The notes: a model not told the origin generated them from the sequence alone. A stretch of 64,000 nt of DNA from Xanthobacteraceae bacterium (GCA_023954195.1 JAMLIK010000002.1:62001-126000); one strand, 5' to 3'. Counted from the first letter of the stretch, positions 35,023 through 44,154 are shown. Numbers and translations are program-made.

Positions 35023-35358
35023 TTATTGCGACGCGGTCGAATAAGTCTGCGTCAGATACTCGACGATCTTCGGAATGTCGGCGTCCTCAATCGGCGCGCC
35101 GTAGACCTTGACCATCTTGTTGACCTCGGCGGTCCAGAAATCCTTGCCGAATTTCGGGCCGCGCGGCTGGGTCTGCACGTAGTCCGACGAGTGGCAGGCG
35201 GTGCAGTTGTTCATCACCACCTCGCGGTTGGGGCCCGGCTTGAACGCCGCGGTCTCCGGCGGCAGCGTGATCTTGAGCGGCCTGGCCTGGGCGGCGGCAA
35301 GGCCGAGACCGGCGGCAAGCGCGAACGTGGCGGCGGCGAGGCGCATCGATGCTGTCAT
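35023..35358 (-). CDS. sorB: Sulfite dehydrogenase cytochrome c subunit (SorB-like)
   Basis: A 111-residue secreted monoheme cytochrome c. Signal peptide to about AAAQA (residue 25), then one CTACH heme site (C52, C55, H56) and a distal region DIPKIVEYLTQTYS. The size and position directly after sorA, with an 11-bp gap, match SorB of the Starkeya-type SorAB enzyme, which takes electrons from the molybdenum subunit and passes them to soluble cytochrome c. GAGGAGAACG precedes ATG 35358. Confidence 0.85.
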   Translation of the reverse strand: MTASMRLAAATFALAAGLGLAAAQARPLKITLPPETAAFKPGPNREVVMNNCTACHSSDYVQTQPRGPKFGKDFWTAEVNKMVKVYGAPIEDADIPKIVEYLTQTYSTASQ

Positions 35359-35369
35359 GATCGTTCTCC

Positions 35370-36587
35370 TCAGGCTGCCGTGACGCGGACGGTCTCGACG
35401 ACGTTGCGCATGTATCCGGCCGGATTCCACGATGCCTGCATTGGCTGCGTCTTGCCGTCGTTGCTGGTGGCGCGCACCCTCAGCTCATGGGCGCCCGCCG
35501 GTAGCCGGACGGTGGCGTGCCATTCGCGGAACGAATAGTTGCCGAGGTTCTTGCCGAGCGTGGCGGGCTGCCAGCTCTTGCCGCCATCGGCCGATACCGC
35601 GACCTCCTTGATTCCCTTGCCGCCGTCGAAGGCGATGCCTTTCAGGTGCGTCTTGCCGGCCTTCACTTTTGCGCCGTCGGTCACGTTGGTGATGAACGAG
35701 CGCACCGTGAAGCGATTGATCGGAATGGTCGCCTTCGGCGCGGTGCCGGGCTCCACGCAATGGCAGTCGTTGTCGGGAATGCGATAGGCGGTCTTCATCC
35801 AGAAATTGTCGTAGACGTGGTCGATCACCGCAATTTCGTTGAGGTGCTTGACCCAGTAGGTGCCGAAATAGCCCGGCACCACGAGGCGCACCGGAAAGCC
35901 GTTCAGCATCGGCAGATCCTCGCCGTTCATCGAATAGGCCAGCATCACCTCGCCGTCGCGGGCGTGATCGAGGTCGAGCGCCTTGGCGAAGTCCGGCGTC
36001 TTGTCGCTGACCGGGCCGTCGAGCCCGCCGAACACCACCTGCTTGGCGCCGGCCTGCACGCCGGCCTTCTCCAGCACGGCTTTCAGCGGCACGCCCTTCC
36101 AGCGCGCGTTGCCCATCGCGCCGTTGCCGGACTGGCCGCCGGCGACGCGCGGATCGAAGAAGCCGCGGCTGTTGCCGGAGCATTGCGTCACCGCGACGAT
36201 TTCCCTCGCCGGCATTTTGCGGAGATCGGCCATCGACAGCTTCAGCGGCTTGTCGACCTTGCCCTTGACCTCGATGGTGAACTTGGCGGGATCGATGTCG
36301 AGCGGGATATCGGCGAGATGATAGCGCACGAAGAACGCATCGTTGGGCGTGATGACGCCTTCGTTGTAGACCGAGAACGGTGTTTCCAGTTGCGGCGGGC
36401 GGGTGGTCTGCAAGATCAAAGGCCGCTTCTGCGGATATTGCGCCATCGGTCGCTCGCCGTTGCCGAACGGCAGCGTGACGGTTTTGGCGGTTTTGGCGAA
36501 AGCGCTGATCGAGCCGAGAACGGATCCGGCGCCCAGTGTGGCGACGGTCGCGGTGGTGCCCGCGAGCAGACGGCGTCTGTCGAGCAT
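35370..36587 (-). CDS. sorA: Sulfite:cytochrome c oxidoreductase molybdenum subunit (SorA-like)
   Basis: A 405-residue periplasmic molybdoenzyme. The Tat-type leader MLDRRRLLAGTTATVATLG is followed by the sulfite-oxidase fold. The Mo-binding Cys is C136 in VTQCSGNSRGFF, and GYFGTYWVKHLNEI lies in the cofactor domain. A C-terminal Mo-co dimerisation domain follows (RSFITNVTDGAKVKAG and after). It oxidises sulfite to sulfate. Molybdopterin comes from the moaDE pathway encoded at 7-8 kb. GAGGACCATC stands before ATG 36587. Confidence 0.9.
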   Translation of the reverse strand: MLDRRRLLAGTTATVATLGAGSVLGSISAFAKTAKTVTLPFGNGERPMAQYPQKRPLILQTTRPPQLETPFSVYNEGVITPNDAFFVRYHLADIPLDIDPAKFTIEVKGKVDKPLKLSMADLRKMPAREIVAVTQCSGNSRGFFDPRVAGGQSGNGAMGNARWKGVPLKAVLEKAGVQAGAKQVVFGGLDGPVSDKTPDFAKALDLDHARDGEVMLAYSMNGEDLPMLNGFPVRLVVPGYFGTYWVKHLNEIAVIDHVYDNFWMKTAYRIPDNDCHCVEPGTAPKATIPINRFTVRSFITNVTDGAKVKAGKTHLKGIAFDGGKGIKEVAVSADGGKSWQPATLGKNLGNYSFREWHATVRLPAGAHELRVRATSNDGKTQPMQASWNPAGYMRNVVETVRVTAA

Positions 36588-36797
36588 GATGGTCCTCCTG
36601 TGGACGCGCAGTCCATTTTGACGATCCGGGTTCTGGAGGCCCGGCCTCGTTCAACTCCGGCGCTGACGACCGGACAGGAGGTCAGCGTTCGAAGCCGCGT
36701 AGAGAACTGGAAGCATGGGCCATGCGGCGGAATGACGCAAGGGCCGCCGGGATCAGGCCACACGGGCGGACGTCAGGGTTCGAGCCGAAGCGAGACG

Positions 36798-36865
36798 TCA
36801 TCGTCCGCCACCGGGGCCGCGTCGGAAGCGCGTTTACGCGCGTCTTGGACGCGCTATGGCGCGGC
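36798..36865. repeat. Dispersed repeat running into the 3' end of pyk
   Basis: This segment is a reverse-complement relative of 60339-60407, differing at a modest number of positions; for example AGCGCGTT-ACGCGCGTCTT and GACGCGC-ATGGCGCGG are shared. The last 12 bases (36854-36865) are the final codons and stop of pyk. Confidence 0.7.
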
Positions 36866-38290
36866 GTCGCTGCGCGGCCCGACATAGGCGATGCGCAGCA
36901 TATTGGTCGCGCCCGGCGTGCCGAGCGGGACGCCGGCGACGATGATGACGCGCTGGCCGGCGCGCGCGAAGCCGTCGCGGAAGGCGATGCTGCCGGCGCG
37001 GTCGACCATGTCGTCCTGATCGTGGGCGTCCTCGGCGACGACGCAATGCACGCCCCAGACCAACGACAGCTTGCGCCCGGTGGCGAGGTTCGGCGTGATC
37101 GCCACCACCGGCGGCTTCGGCCGCTCGCGGGCGACGCGCAAGGCGGTGGAGCCCGAACTGGTCCAGCAGATGATGGCGGACAGTTCGAGCGTTTCGGCGA
37201 TCTGCCGCGCGGCGTCGGCGATGGCGTCGCCGATGGTGGCCTCCGGCTCCGGCCGCTGCGCCATCAGCACGCCGCGATAGGTCGGGTCGCGCTCGACCTC
37301 CTCGCCGATGCGGTTCATGGTGGAGACCGCCTCCACCGGAAACTTGCCGGCCGCCGATTCGGCGGACAGCATGATGGCGTCGGCGCCTTCATAGACCGCG
37401 GTGGCGACGTCGGAGACCTCGGCGCGGGTCGGCACCGGCGACTGGATCATCGATTCCAGCATCTGCGTCGCCACCACCACCGGCTTGCCGGCCCGGCGCG
37501 CCATCCGCGTCATTTGCTTTTGCAGGCTCGGCACCCGCTCGACCGGCAGTTCGACGCCGAGATCGCCGCGCGCCACCATCAGCGCGTCCGAGACCTCCAT
37601 GATGTCGGCGAGGCGCTCGATCGCCTGCGGCTTCTCGATCTTGGCCATGATCGAGGCGCGGCCGCGAATCAGCTTTCGTGCCTCGATCACGTCCTCGGCG
37701 CGCTGCACGAACGACAGCGCCACCCAGTCGATGCCGGCGACCAGCGCGGCTTCGAGATCGGCGCGATCCTTCGGCGTCATCGCCGACATCGGCAGGTCGG
37801 TGTCCGGCAGGCTGACGCCCTTGCGGTCCGACATCCTGCCGCCGATGACGACGCGGGTGACGGCGCGGTCCGTTGCCGCCTCCTCGACGATCAGGCGGAC
37901 CTTGCCGTCGTCCAGCAACAGCGCGTGGCCGGGCTGGAGCGCCGCGAGAATTTCCGGATGCGGAAGCTGGACCCGCGTGGCGTCGCCGGGCGCGGGGTCG
38001 GAGTCGAGCGTGAAGCGCGCGCCGTTGTGGAGTTGGATCGCGCCGCCGGCGAACGCGCCGAGCCGCAGCTTCGGCCCCTGGAGGTCGACGAGAATGCCGA
38101 TCGGGCGGCCGTAGCTGCTTTCGACGTTGCGGATGGTGTTGACCAACTCCCGCATCTTGTCGTGCGGCGTATGGCTCATGTTGATGCGGAACAGGTCGGC
38201 GCCGGCCTCGAACAGCCGCCGGATCATGGCGCTGTCGGACGAGGCGGGGCCGAGGGTGGCGAGAATCTTGATGCGGCGCAGGCGTCTCAT
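36854..38290 (-). CDS. pyk: Pyruvate kinase
   Basis: A 478-residue enzyme of lower glycolysis (phosphoenolpyruvate + ADP to pyruvate + ATP). Landmarks: KILATLGPASSD, RINMSHTPHDKM, DLQGPKLRLG, the catalytic IMAKIEKPQAIE (Lys) and GDLGVELPVERVP, MLESMIQSPVPTRAEVSDVA and the C-terminal allosteric domain. ATG 38290 overlaps the DUF1036 stop by 4 bases. The final residues and stop codon coincide with a dispersed repeat, so the C-terminus may be remodelled relative to homologues. Confidence 0.95.
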   Translation of the reverse strand: MRRLRRIKILATLGPASSDSAMIRRLFEAGADLFRINMSHTPHDKMRELVNTIRNVESSYGRPIGILVDLQGPKLRLGAFAGGAIQLHNGARFTLDSDPAPGDATRVQLPHPEILAALQPGHALLLDDGKVRLIVEEAATDRAVTRVVIGGRMSDRKGVSLPDTDLPMSAMTPKDRADLEAALVAGIDWVALSFVQRAEDVIEARKLIRGRASIMAKIEKPQAIERLADIMEVSDALMVARGDLGVELPVERVPSLQKQMTRMARRAGKPVVVATQMLESMIQSPVPTRAEVSDVATAVYEGADAIMLSAESAAGKFPVEAVSTMNRIGEEVERDPTYRGVLMAQRPEPEATIGDAIADAARQIAETLELSAIICWTSSGSTALRVARERPKPPVVAITPNLATGRKLSLVWGVHCVVAEDAHDQDDMVDRAGSIAFRDGFARAGQRVIIVAGVPLGTPGATNMLRIAYVGPRSDAAP

Positions 38291-38871
38291 TGTTTTGGCC
38301 CCGAAGGGGTGGGCGGCGGCGGTGGCGGCAGGCCGGGCGCGCCTCCCGGCGCCGTATTGTGCGGGGCGTTCGGCAGGCCGGGAAGCGGTCCCGGCGCGCC
38401 GCCCGGATTCTGCTGGCCGGCTTCTGTCAATTGGACGGTCCATGAACGTTGCTCGCCGGTGTCGACCTCGAAAAAGCCGGTGCGGTCATAGCCGCGCGCC
38501 AGACAATTCTCGGTGCCCCGGATGGTGAATTCCTTGTCGCGCGAGCACATGAAAGCCTGGCCGGACCATTCGCCGCCGCGGTCGTAGTCGAGGGCGTAAA
38601 TGTAGTAATACCGCGCGATCAGGGTGCCCCTTAGCAGGGTCTCGCAACTGCGCGATGACACGTTCCACCAGCCTTCCGTCACCCACCCTTCCGCGTCCTT
38701 GTAGCCGAGCGCGATGCCGACGCGGCTGGAGGTGTTGTTGCAGAGGCGGAAATCGGCGCGCGCGGGCGCGCTCCACCAGCCGGTGACGGCCAGCGCCAGC
38801 ACGCAGGCCGGCAGCGCCGCGCGGCAACGGCGGCGGAACGGGCGGCGGCAGGGGGAATCGTCTCGAGTCAT
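38287..38871 (-). CDS. DUF1036 secreted protein
   Basis: A 194-residue protein with a basic leader and hydrophobic signal segment (CVLALAVTGWWSAPARAD). The DUF1036 domain covers about residues 40-150 (RLCNNTSSRVGIALGYKDAE, WNVSSRSCETLLRG, YYYIYALDYDRGGEW, FMCSRDKEFTIRGTENC). Five Cys suggest disulfides. A Pro/Gly tail closes it. The domain is widely found just ahead of pyk in Rhizobiales; its function is unknown. It is translationally coupled to pyk. Confidence 0.88.
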   Translation of the reverse strand: MTRDDSPCRRPFRRRCRAALPACVLALAVTGWWSAPARADFRLCNNTSSRVGIALGYKDAEGWVTEGWWNVSSRSCETLLRGTLIARYYYIYALDYDRGGEWSGQAFMCSRDKEFTIRGTENCLARGYDRTGFFEVDTGEQRSWTVQLTEAGQQNPGGAPGPLPGLPNAPHNTAPGGAPGLPPPPPPTPSGPKQ

Positions 38872-39044
38872 CCGTTCAGGCTATAGCAAATCATCGCGGA
38901 TTTGGCGTGGGTGACGCGGCCGGCTCAACCGATGGCGACCGGTCGGGCGCGCGGAGCGTTCTTTCTCGCACATGAAGCTGGGAAAATCTGTGGCTGGCCC
39001 CATTTTGAGTTAAAGTCCCCGACATTTCCATTGAGAGCAGCGCC

Positions 39045-39353
39045 ATGGCGATCGACGAAAAGACCACGACCGAACTGGAAGCCGCCGTATTCCGCCGCCT
39101 GGTGGCGCATCTGCGGCAGCGAACCGACGTGCAGAACATCGATCTGATGAACCTCGCCGGCTTCTGCCGCAACTGCCTGGCCAACTGGATGAAGGAAGCC
39201 GCCGACGCCAGCGGCGTCGCGTTGAGCAAGGACGAAAGCCGCGAGGCGGTTTACGGCATGCCTTACGATGACTGGAAGGCGAAATACCAGGGGACGGCCA
39301 GCCCCGAGCAACTCGCCGCCATGGCCAAGGTCCACCCGGCCGGCGGCCGTTGA
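39045..39353 (+). CDS. DUF1244 protein
   Basis: A 102-residue soluble protein with RRLVAHLRQRTDVQNIDLMN, FCRNCLANWMKEAA and MPYDDWKAKYQ, the DUF1244 signature. The FCRNC pair could hold a metal. Function unknown; the gene is well conserved in alphaproteobacteria near pyk and gapR. It is divergent from DUF1036-pyk. Confidence 0.9.
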   Translation: MAIDEKTTTELEAAVFRRLVAHLRQRTDVQNIDLMNLAGFCRNCLANWMKEAADASGVALSKDESREAVYGMPYDDWKAKYQGTASPEQLAAMAKVHPAGGR

Positions 39354-39390
39354 GGCGGCGCGACACCACAGTGGCGCGGCCTCGCCGTTT
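39352..39390 (+). terminator. Possible terminator after the DUF1244 gene
   Basis: Stem GAGGC-N-GCGCG with CGCG-GCCTC, followed by GCCGTTTTCTTC. The stem has a bulge. Confidence 0.4.
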
Positions 39391-39521
39391 TCTTCTGTGG
39401 GGCCGCTGTGGATGAGCCGGATGCCGCCTTGACGAAAGGCGCCGCACTCTTGAGTGTCGCCCGGCCACGCGGGGCGCTTTCGGCCTCCGCCCATCCATCA
39501 TCAGTTCAGTAGGAGTGCACG

Positions 39522-39794
39522 ATGGCCACCGCCGCCGCCGCCGTCCAGGACGAGCCCGCGACCCGATTCGCCAAGGACCAGCTCAAGGCCATCATCGAAC
39601 GCATCGAGCGCCTGGAGGAGGAGAAGAAGGCGATTTCCGACGACATCAAGGATGTCTACGCCGAGGCCAAGGGCAACGGCTTCGACGTCAAGGCGCTGCG
39701 CACCATCGTGCGGATGCGCAAGCAGGACGCCGACGAGCGCGCCGAGCAGGAAACCATTCTGGAGACCTATCTCCAGGCGCTGGGGATGCTGTGA
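39522..39794 (+). CDS. gapR: GapR-type nucleoid-associated protein (DUF2312)
   Basis: A 90-residue DUF2312 protein, helical, with [20 protein letters not shown] and [20 protein letters not shown]. In Caulobacter the family member GapR binds overtwisted, A/T-rich DNA ahead of replication and transcription forks and is essential for normal growth. Basic residues lie in the central helices. AGGAG is at 39511-39515 before ATG 39522. It lies 5 kb from a TacA-like gene, as in Caulobacter, where the two are also close (from memory; to be checked). Confidence 0.9.
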   Translation: MATAAAAVQDEPATRFAKDQLKAIIERIERLEEEKKAISDDIKDVYAEAKGNGFDVKALRTIVRMRKQDADERAEQETILETYLQALGML

Positions 39795-39801
39795 GATCGA
39801 T

Positions 39802-39922
39802 CGTCATTGCGAGGAGCGCAAGCGACGAAGCAATCCAGTCCCTGTCGTGTGGCTTTCTGGATCGCTTCGCGGAGCCTGTGCTCGGACAACGCGAAGCGTT
39901 GATCCGAGTGCTCGCAATGACG
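39802..39922. repeat. Family B dispersed repeat, copy 2 (121 bp)
   Basis: Same ends and length as 22780-22900. Shares CGGAGCCTGTGCTCGGACAA and the following bases nearly unchanged. Lies between converging gapR and the DUF882 gene. Confidence 0.85.
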
Positions 39923-39946
39923 GGTGAAACGAGAATTTAACTTACG

Positions 39947-41566
39947 TCAGCGCAGCGCGGCGGTCTGGAACGTCACCGTTGGCAGGCTGGCGACGGCCGA
40001 GCCGGTGAAGCGGTCGCAGACCATGCCGGATTGCGGATTATCGCCGAAGCTCGCCGCGACGGTGATGCGCGGCTTGACGAAGTGGGTTCGCATCGTCGTC
40101 ATGTCCGGCTCGCCGAACACGGTCGAGGACATCGCCGTGGTCGCGCTCGGCGACAGGATCATGGCGCGCATCCAGACGGTGTCGGTCTTCGTGGCGGCGG
40201 CCAGCCGGGTCGAGACCGTGACCCGGCCGTCGCGGCCCTGACGGCCTTTCGTCACCACCGTGGTGACGTCGTTGACAGCCATCGGATTGTGCGCGGCCGA
40301 ACGCGGCCGGGTGTGGCGCGGGATCGGCGCGCTGGCGGCGACGATGTGGGCGCGATCGACCGGCGACGGCGCGGGCGCATAGGCGAGAGCGTGGAAGGCG
40401 TGGTCGATGCTGGCGGTGGTCTGCGGATCGACGGCGTTGGAGAGAGCTTGCCGCGCGGTGATGGCGGCGACCTGCGCCGGCGTCGCCTGCTTCGGCTTGG
40501 TTGGCGGCGTGTCGCCCCAGAAGCCGCGTGAATTGATGATGTCGGCGGGAGTTTTGAAGCGGGGTTCGCTTTCGGCCGTGACCGGGATCGGCGCGGGCGG
40601 GACCAGACGCTCGGCGGATGCGACCTGATAGCTGGCGGCGACCGCCGGCTTGGCGCGCGGCAGCGGCACCGGATCGGCGGATGCCGCGGGCTGCGCCTCG
40701 GCCACCACCGTCGCCGGCGCGGGTCTGGCGGCGGCGGGGGTGGCCGCGCTGGCGGCGGGCGCCTCGTCATCCTCGTCGCCGGCCGTCTTCGACTTGAACA
40801 GCGCCGCGAACAGGTTCTTCGGCTTCTGGAACGCGAAGCCGTCGTCTTCCTTGCCGCGCTTCTGGATATCGGCCAGCGCCAGTTGATAGCCGGCCAGCGG
40901 CTTGCCGTCCGACGGCACATGCACGGTGCGGCCATCCGGGAAGACCCGCGCGAGCTGGTCGTGGGTCATGCGCGGCCAGTGCCGGATGCTGCCGGTGTCG
41001 AGATGGACGAACGGTGATCCGGAGGTCGGGTAGAAGCCGACGCCGCCGCGTTGCAGCCGCAAGCCGGCGAAACGGATTTTCTCCAGCGCCACGCCGGGGA
41101 TGAAGAAGTCCATGGCGCGGCCGAGCATGTGCTGGCTGTGGCGCGCGACGCCGGTGTGGGCGGAGCGGCGGCGCAGCATGGCGTTGGTGGCGGGGGAGCG
41201 GTAGGAGGAAATGATCTGGATCGGCTTGGTGCCGTCGACGTCGCGATAGACTTCCCACAGGATGTCGAACAGATGCGGGTCCATCGTGGTCTGCGCCTGG
41301 TTACGCCAGTCGCGCAGGAAGTGATTGAGCTGTTTCAGCGCCGCCTCGTCGTAGCGGCCGTTGCGCTTGTAGGTGATGGTCAGGTCTTCGCCGGAATGGG
41401 TGTGGTGGAACGACAACGTGCGCGTCTGGCGCGAGGCGGTGGCGTCATGCACGGAGCCCGCGCCGGCCAGCAGCAGCAGCGATGTCAGCCCGGCGCCGTA
41501 ACCGGCGCGTGACAGAAGCAGCGATTTGAAAACGCGAACGAAACCGACCGGCACGAATGAGCCCAC
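39947..41566 (-). CDS. DUF882 (YcbK/MepK-like) peptidoglycan peptidase
   Basis: A 539-residue secreted protein. The first 170 residues after a signal segment are the M15-like DUF882 domain with SQHMLGRAMDFF (zinc His and Asp) and FVHLDTGSIRHW (second His). These are the ligands of MepK-type murein cross-link hydrolases. A 330-residue Ala/Pro-rich low-complexity tail follows, unusual for the family (about 180-200 residues), ending in a Thr/Ser-rich domain. I chose GTG 41566; no strong ribosome site is seen. A CtrA-like near-match at 41644-41658 lies upstream. Confidence 0.85.
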   Translation of the reverse strand: MGSFVPVGFVRVFKSLLLSRAGYGAGLTSLLLLAGAGSVHDATASRQTRTLSFHHTHSGEDLTITYKRNGRYDEAALKQLNHFLRDWRNQAQTTMDPHLFDILWEVYRDVDGTKPIQIISSYRSPATNAMLRRRSAHTGVARHSQHMLGRAMDFFIPGVALEKIRFAGLRLQRGGVGFYPTSGSPFVHLDTGSIRHWPRMTHDQLARVFPDGRTVHVPSDGKPLAGYQLALADIQKRGKEDDGFAFQKPKNLFAALFKSKTAGDEDDEAPAASAATPAAARPAPATVVAEAQPAASADPVPLPRAKPAVAASYQVASAERLVPPAPIPVTAESEPRFKTPADIINSRGFWGDTPPTKPKQATPAQVAAITARQALSNAVDPQTTASIDHAFHALAYAPAPSPVDRAHIVAASAPIPRHTRPRSAAHNPMAVNDVTTVVTKGRQGRDGRVTVSTRLAAATKTDTVWMRAMILSPSATTAMSSTVFGEPDMTTMRTHFVKPRITVAASFGDNPQSGMVCDRFTGSAVASLPTVTFQTAALR

Positions 41567-41643
41567 CCAGAGGACGTTCAGTCAAAAATTCTTTCGCAAC
41601 CCCACGCAGCGAAAGAAGGATAACGAGCCTTAAATCAGGAGGG

Positions 41644-41658
41644 TTAATCGAGATTTAC
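41644..41658 (+). promoter_or_regulatory. CtrA-like box (TTAA-N7-TTAC)
   Basis: One mismatch from TTAA-N7-TTAA, 78 bases upstream of the DUF882 gene start. Weak on its own, but similar boxes lie before the tacA-like and omp genes. Confidence 0.3.
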
Positions 41659-41853
41659 CCCCAAACCGGATTGGATCGATAAACCTAGCCCGGCGACTAT
41701 GGCGAAAAATAGCCCGCGACCGGCGGCGGGAGCGGTCATGGTTAACGCGACGGACCCCGTCGTTGTGGCGAGGCCCGCTGATATCATTGATGAATTTGTT
41801 AAATTCCGAGAAATATCGGATCGGATGTCTTTATTGGGTCGCTGAAAATGGCT

Positions 41854-41980
41854 CCGTGCCCTGGGCGCGCTGCGGCACGAAGTGACGCTGCGCAGAACCG
41901 GGGCCGTCCCACGCACGGTATTTGCGACGGTCCCGGTTCTGCGAAGCAGCGTTTCACGCTGCATCGCGCCCGGGACACGG
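41854..41980. repeat. 127-bp dispersed palindromic repeat (family C), copy 2
   Basis: Ends CCGTGCCCTGGGCGCG and CGCGCCCGGGACACGG (two mismatches as inverted repeat). Read on minus it shares GCAGCGTGAAACGCTGC and CGCAGAACCGGGACC with the moaD-moaE element. Confidence 0.7.
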
Positions 41981-42018
41981 GGAGTTGGAAGCTGATCTGC
42001 TCGCTTTGCAACAGTCCG

Positions 42019-44154
42019 TTACCGGTAGATCCTCCGGCGCTGGCCGTATTCGGCGGCCGGGGGCGGCGCCTGGGTCGGGATGCCGAACAGCCGCTCGAAG
42101 AAGTTCGGCCCGCTGTCGTTGCCGAAGCCGAAGCGGTCGTTGGCGGCGACCGGAAGCTGGGCGCGCGGCCGCGAATAGTTCGGCTGGGCGTGGGCGACCA
42201 CGGCTTCGAGGTTCTTGTTCTTGCCGTTGCGCAGCAGCGCCAGCATGGCGGCGTCGCGCCCGTAGATGTCGGGACGGATGTGCAGCTTGCCGGCGTCGTC
42301 GACGAACGCGGTCTGATAGGTGATGTTCACCGGTATCGGCGTCGCGAACTTGATGTCGTGTTCGGTGGTGCCGTACATCGCGCGGATCTTCTCCGGCGTG
42401 TAGTGCGCGTCGGGCATCGCGATGTTCAGCAGGATCGCCGCGTACTGGTCCGGGTTCTGCACCCGCATGCAGCCATGGCTGAAGGCGCGGACGTCACGCG
42501 AGAACAGGCCCTTGTCCGGCGTGTCGTGCTGGTACACCAGGAACTTGTTCGGGAAGTTGAAGCGGATGCGGCCCAGCGCGTTGCGCTCGCCCGGCGGCTG
42601 CGAGATGTGGATGGTGCCGTCGCGGTTCTGCTCCAGCTTCAGCCCCATCCGCTCCAGCACGGTCGGGTCCTGCTGCAAGGCCGGCAGGTATTCGTTGTTG
42701 ATGATCGAGGGCGGCACGTTCCAGGTCGGGTTGACCGTGATGTATTTCATCGTCTCGGTCAGCAGCGGGGTGGCGTGCTTGCCCGGCTTGCCGACCACCA
42801 CGCGGGTTTTCCACACCTCGGCGCCGTTCTGCATCACCTTGAGGGTGAAATCGGGAATGTTGAGGATGGCGTAGGCATCGCCCAGCGAGGCCGCCCCGAG
42901 CTGGCGCGGCAGCCAGCGCCAGCGCTCCATGTTGACGACGATGGTGTCGATCTCGCGGTCGCGCTTCGGACTGTTGATCGCCTTCACGGTGCGGTCGTCG
43001 AGCACGCCGGTCGCCTTCAGGCCGGCATGGGCCTGGAATTTGCGCACGGCGGCGGCGACGGCGGCGTCGTAGCGGGTGTCGTCCGGATTTTCGGTGACGC
43101 CGAGCTTGGCGCGCAGTTGCGGCACGCGGGTATCTTCCATCGCGACCGGATGCGGATTCTTCTTGGTCTTCCTGGCGAGCGACAGCGCCGGGCCTTCCGG
43201 CAGCAGCGTCACCGGGCCTTCCGCCTGGCCGCGCAGCTCGGCGAGTTTGGCGCGCAGCTCTTTGTAAAGCTTGTGCGGCGGGTTGTAGGCTTGCAGCGCC
43301 GATGAGGCATCCTTCGCCGTCGTGACATTGGCGAGCACCTCGTTGGGATCGACCGGATGCTCCGGATACTGGATGTCGGCGCTGACCTGCGACCAGTGCA
43401 TCTGGCCGCTCTGCGCCTGGCGCGCATAGTCCAGCATGCTGGCGGTCAGCTTGAGGTCGGCGTCCGCCAGCGCGTCGGGGCCGGTCGCCGCGGCGAAGTT
43501 CGGCACCGGATATTCGGCCGGGTCGAGGCCGTCGGCGGCGGCATCGTTAAGGCGAGACACCACGGCCTTGGCGCGCGCGGTGAGGGCGCCGCCCTCGGTC
43601 CACAGCGGCGCGTAGTCGCGCGCGGCGTAGAATTTCTCGACGGCGGCGCGCTCGTTCTTGCGGCTGAAGAATTTCGCGGCGCGGGTTTGCAGCGTGTCGC
43701 GCAACGCATCGGCGACCGGCTGGTCGGCCGGCGCGGCCGTGGCGGCGGCCTTCACCGGCTCGGAGGCGGCGGGCGCGGCGGCCGGTTCGGCGGCGGGCGT
43801 GGCAACCTCGCGCGGCGCGGCCGGCGTTTCGGTCACGCTGGCGCTCGGCGCGGTGGCGGGCGTGGTGCTGGCGGTGGTCTCGGCGGCGTCGGCGGATGCG
43901 GGCTTGGCGTCGGCGGCGGTCGGAGCCGGCGCTGTCGTTCCGACGTCGACGGCGGTCGGCGGCGGCACCAGGCTGGTGTCGGGCATGGGCACGCCGGCAT
44001 CGATCGCCTGTTCGGTGGCGTTGTCCGCCGCGGGCGCGGTCTGCGCCAGCGCGCTTGAGGCCGACACCGTCAGGAATGTCGCCGCCACCGCCATCAGCAC
44101 GCGGTCAAATCCACCTCGGCCCGTACCCCGCCGGCTCATCGAATCGTTCCGCAT
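42019..44154 (-). CDS. L,D-transpeptidase (YcbB/LdtD-like)
   Basis: A 711-residue secreted enzyme. Signal segment VLMAVAATFLTVSASSALAQ, an Ala/Pro/Thr-rich linker of about 120 residues, then the YcbB scaffold (AAVEKFYAARDYAPLW), a peptidoglycan-binding repeat (YDAAVAAAVRKFQAHAGLKA) and the YkuD catalytic domain with AFSHGCMRVQ (Cys562). It forms 3-3 cross-links or links proteins to murein. ATG 44154 fits AAGGGA just upstream; GTG/ATG further up or ATG at codon 6 are alternatives. It adjoins the DUF882 hydrolase, a cross-link maker beside a cross-link cutter. Confidence 0.9.
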   Translation of the reverse strand: MRNDSMSRRGTGRGGFDRVLMAVAATFLTVSASSALAQTAPAADNATEQAIDAGVPMPDTSLVPPPTAVDVGTTAPAPTAADAKPASADAAETTASTTPATAPSASVTETPAAPREVATPAAEPAAAPAASEPVKAAATAAPADQPVADALRDTLQTRAAKFFSRKNERAAVEKFYAARDYAPLWTEGGALTARAKAVVSRLNDAAADGLDPAEYPVPNFAAATGPDALADADLKLTASMLDYARQAQSGQMHWSQVSADIQYPEHPVDPNEVLANVTTAKDASSALQAYNPPHKLYKELRAKLAELRGQAEGPVTLLPEGPALSLARKTKKNPHPVAMEDTRVPQLRAKLGVTENPDDTRYDAAVAAAVRKFQAHAGLKATGVLDDRTVKAINSPKRDREIDTIVVNMERWRWLPRQLGAASLGDAYAILNIPDFTLKVMQNGAEVWKTRVVVGKPGKHATPLLTETMKYITVNPTWNVPPSIINNEYLPALQQDPTVLERMGLKLEQNRDGTIHISQPPGERNALGRIRFNFPNKFLVYQHDTPDKGLFSRDVRAFSHGCMRVQNPDQYAAILLNIAMPDAHYTPEKIRAMYGTTEHDIKFATPIPVNITYQTAFVDDAGKLHIRPDIYGRDAAMLALLRNGKNKNLEAVVAHAQPNYSRPRAQLPVAANDRFGFGNDSGPNFFERLFGIPTQAPPPAAEYGQRRRIYR

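Larger units (their letters stand above)
41567..42018. other. Gene-free interval between DUF882 and L,D-transpeptidase genes
   Basis: A/T-rich for this genome. Contains the CtrA-like box (41644-41658) and the second family C repeat (41854-41980). No coding frame is convincing. Confidence 0.55.

Noticed and set aside
41634-41651. A further CtrA box from TTAA at 41634 to TTAA at 41644
   Set aside because: The spacer is not seven bases; only the 41644-41658 near-match is reported.
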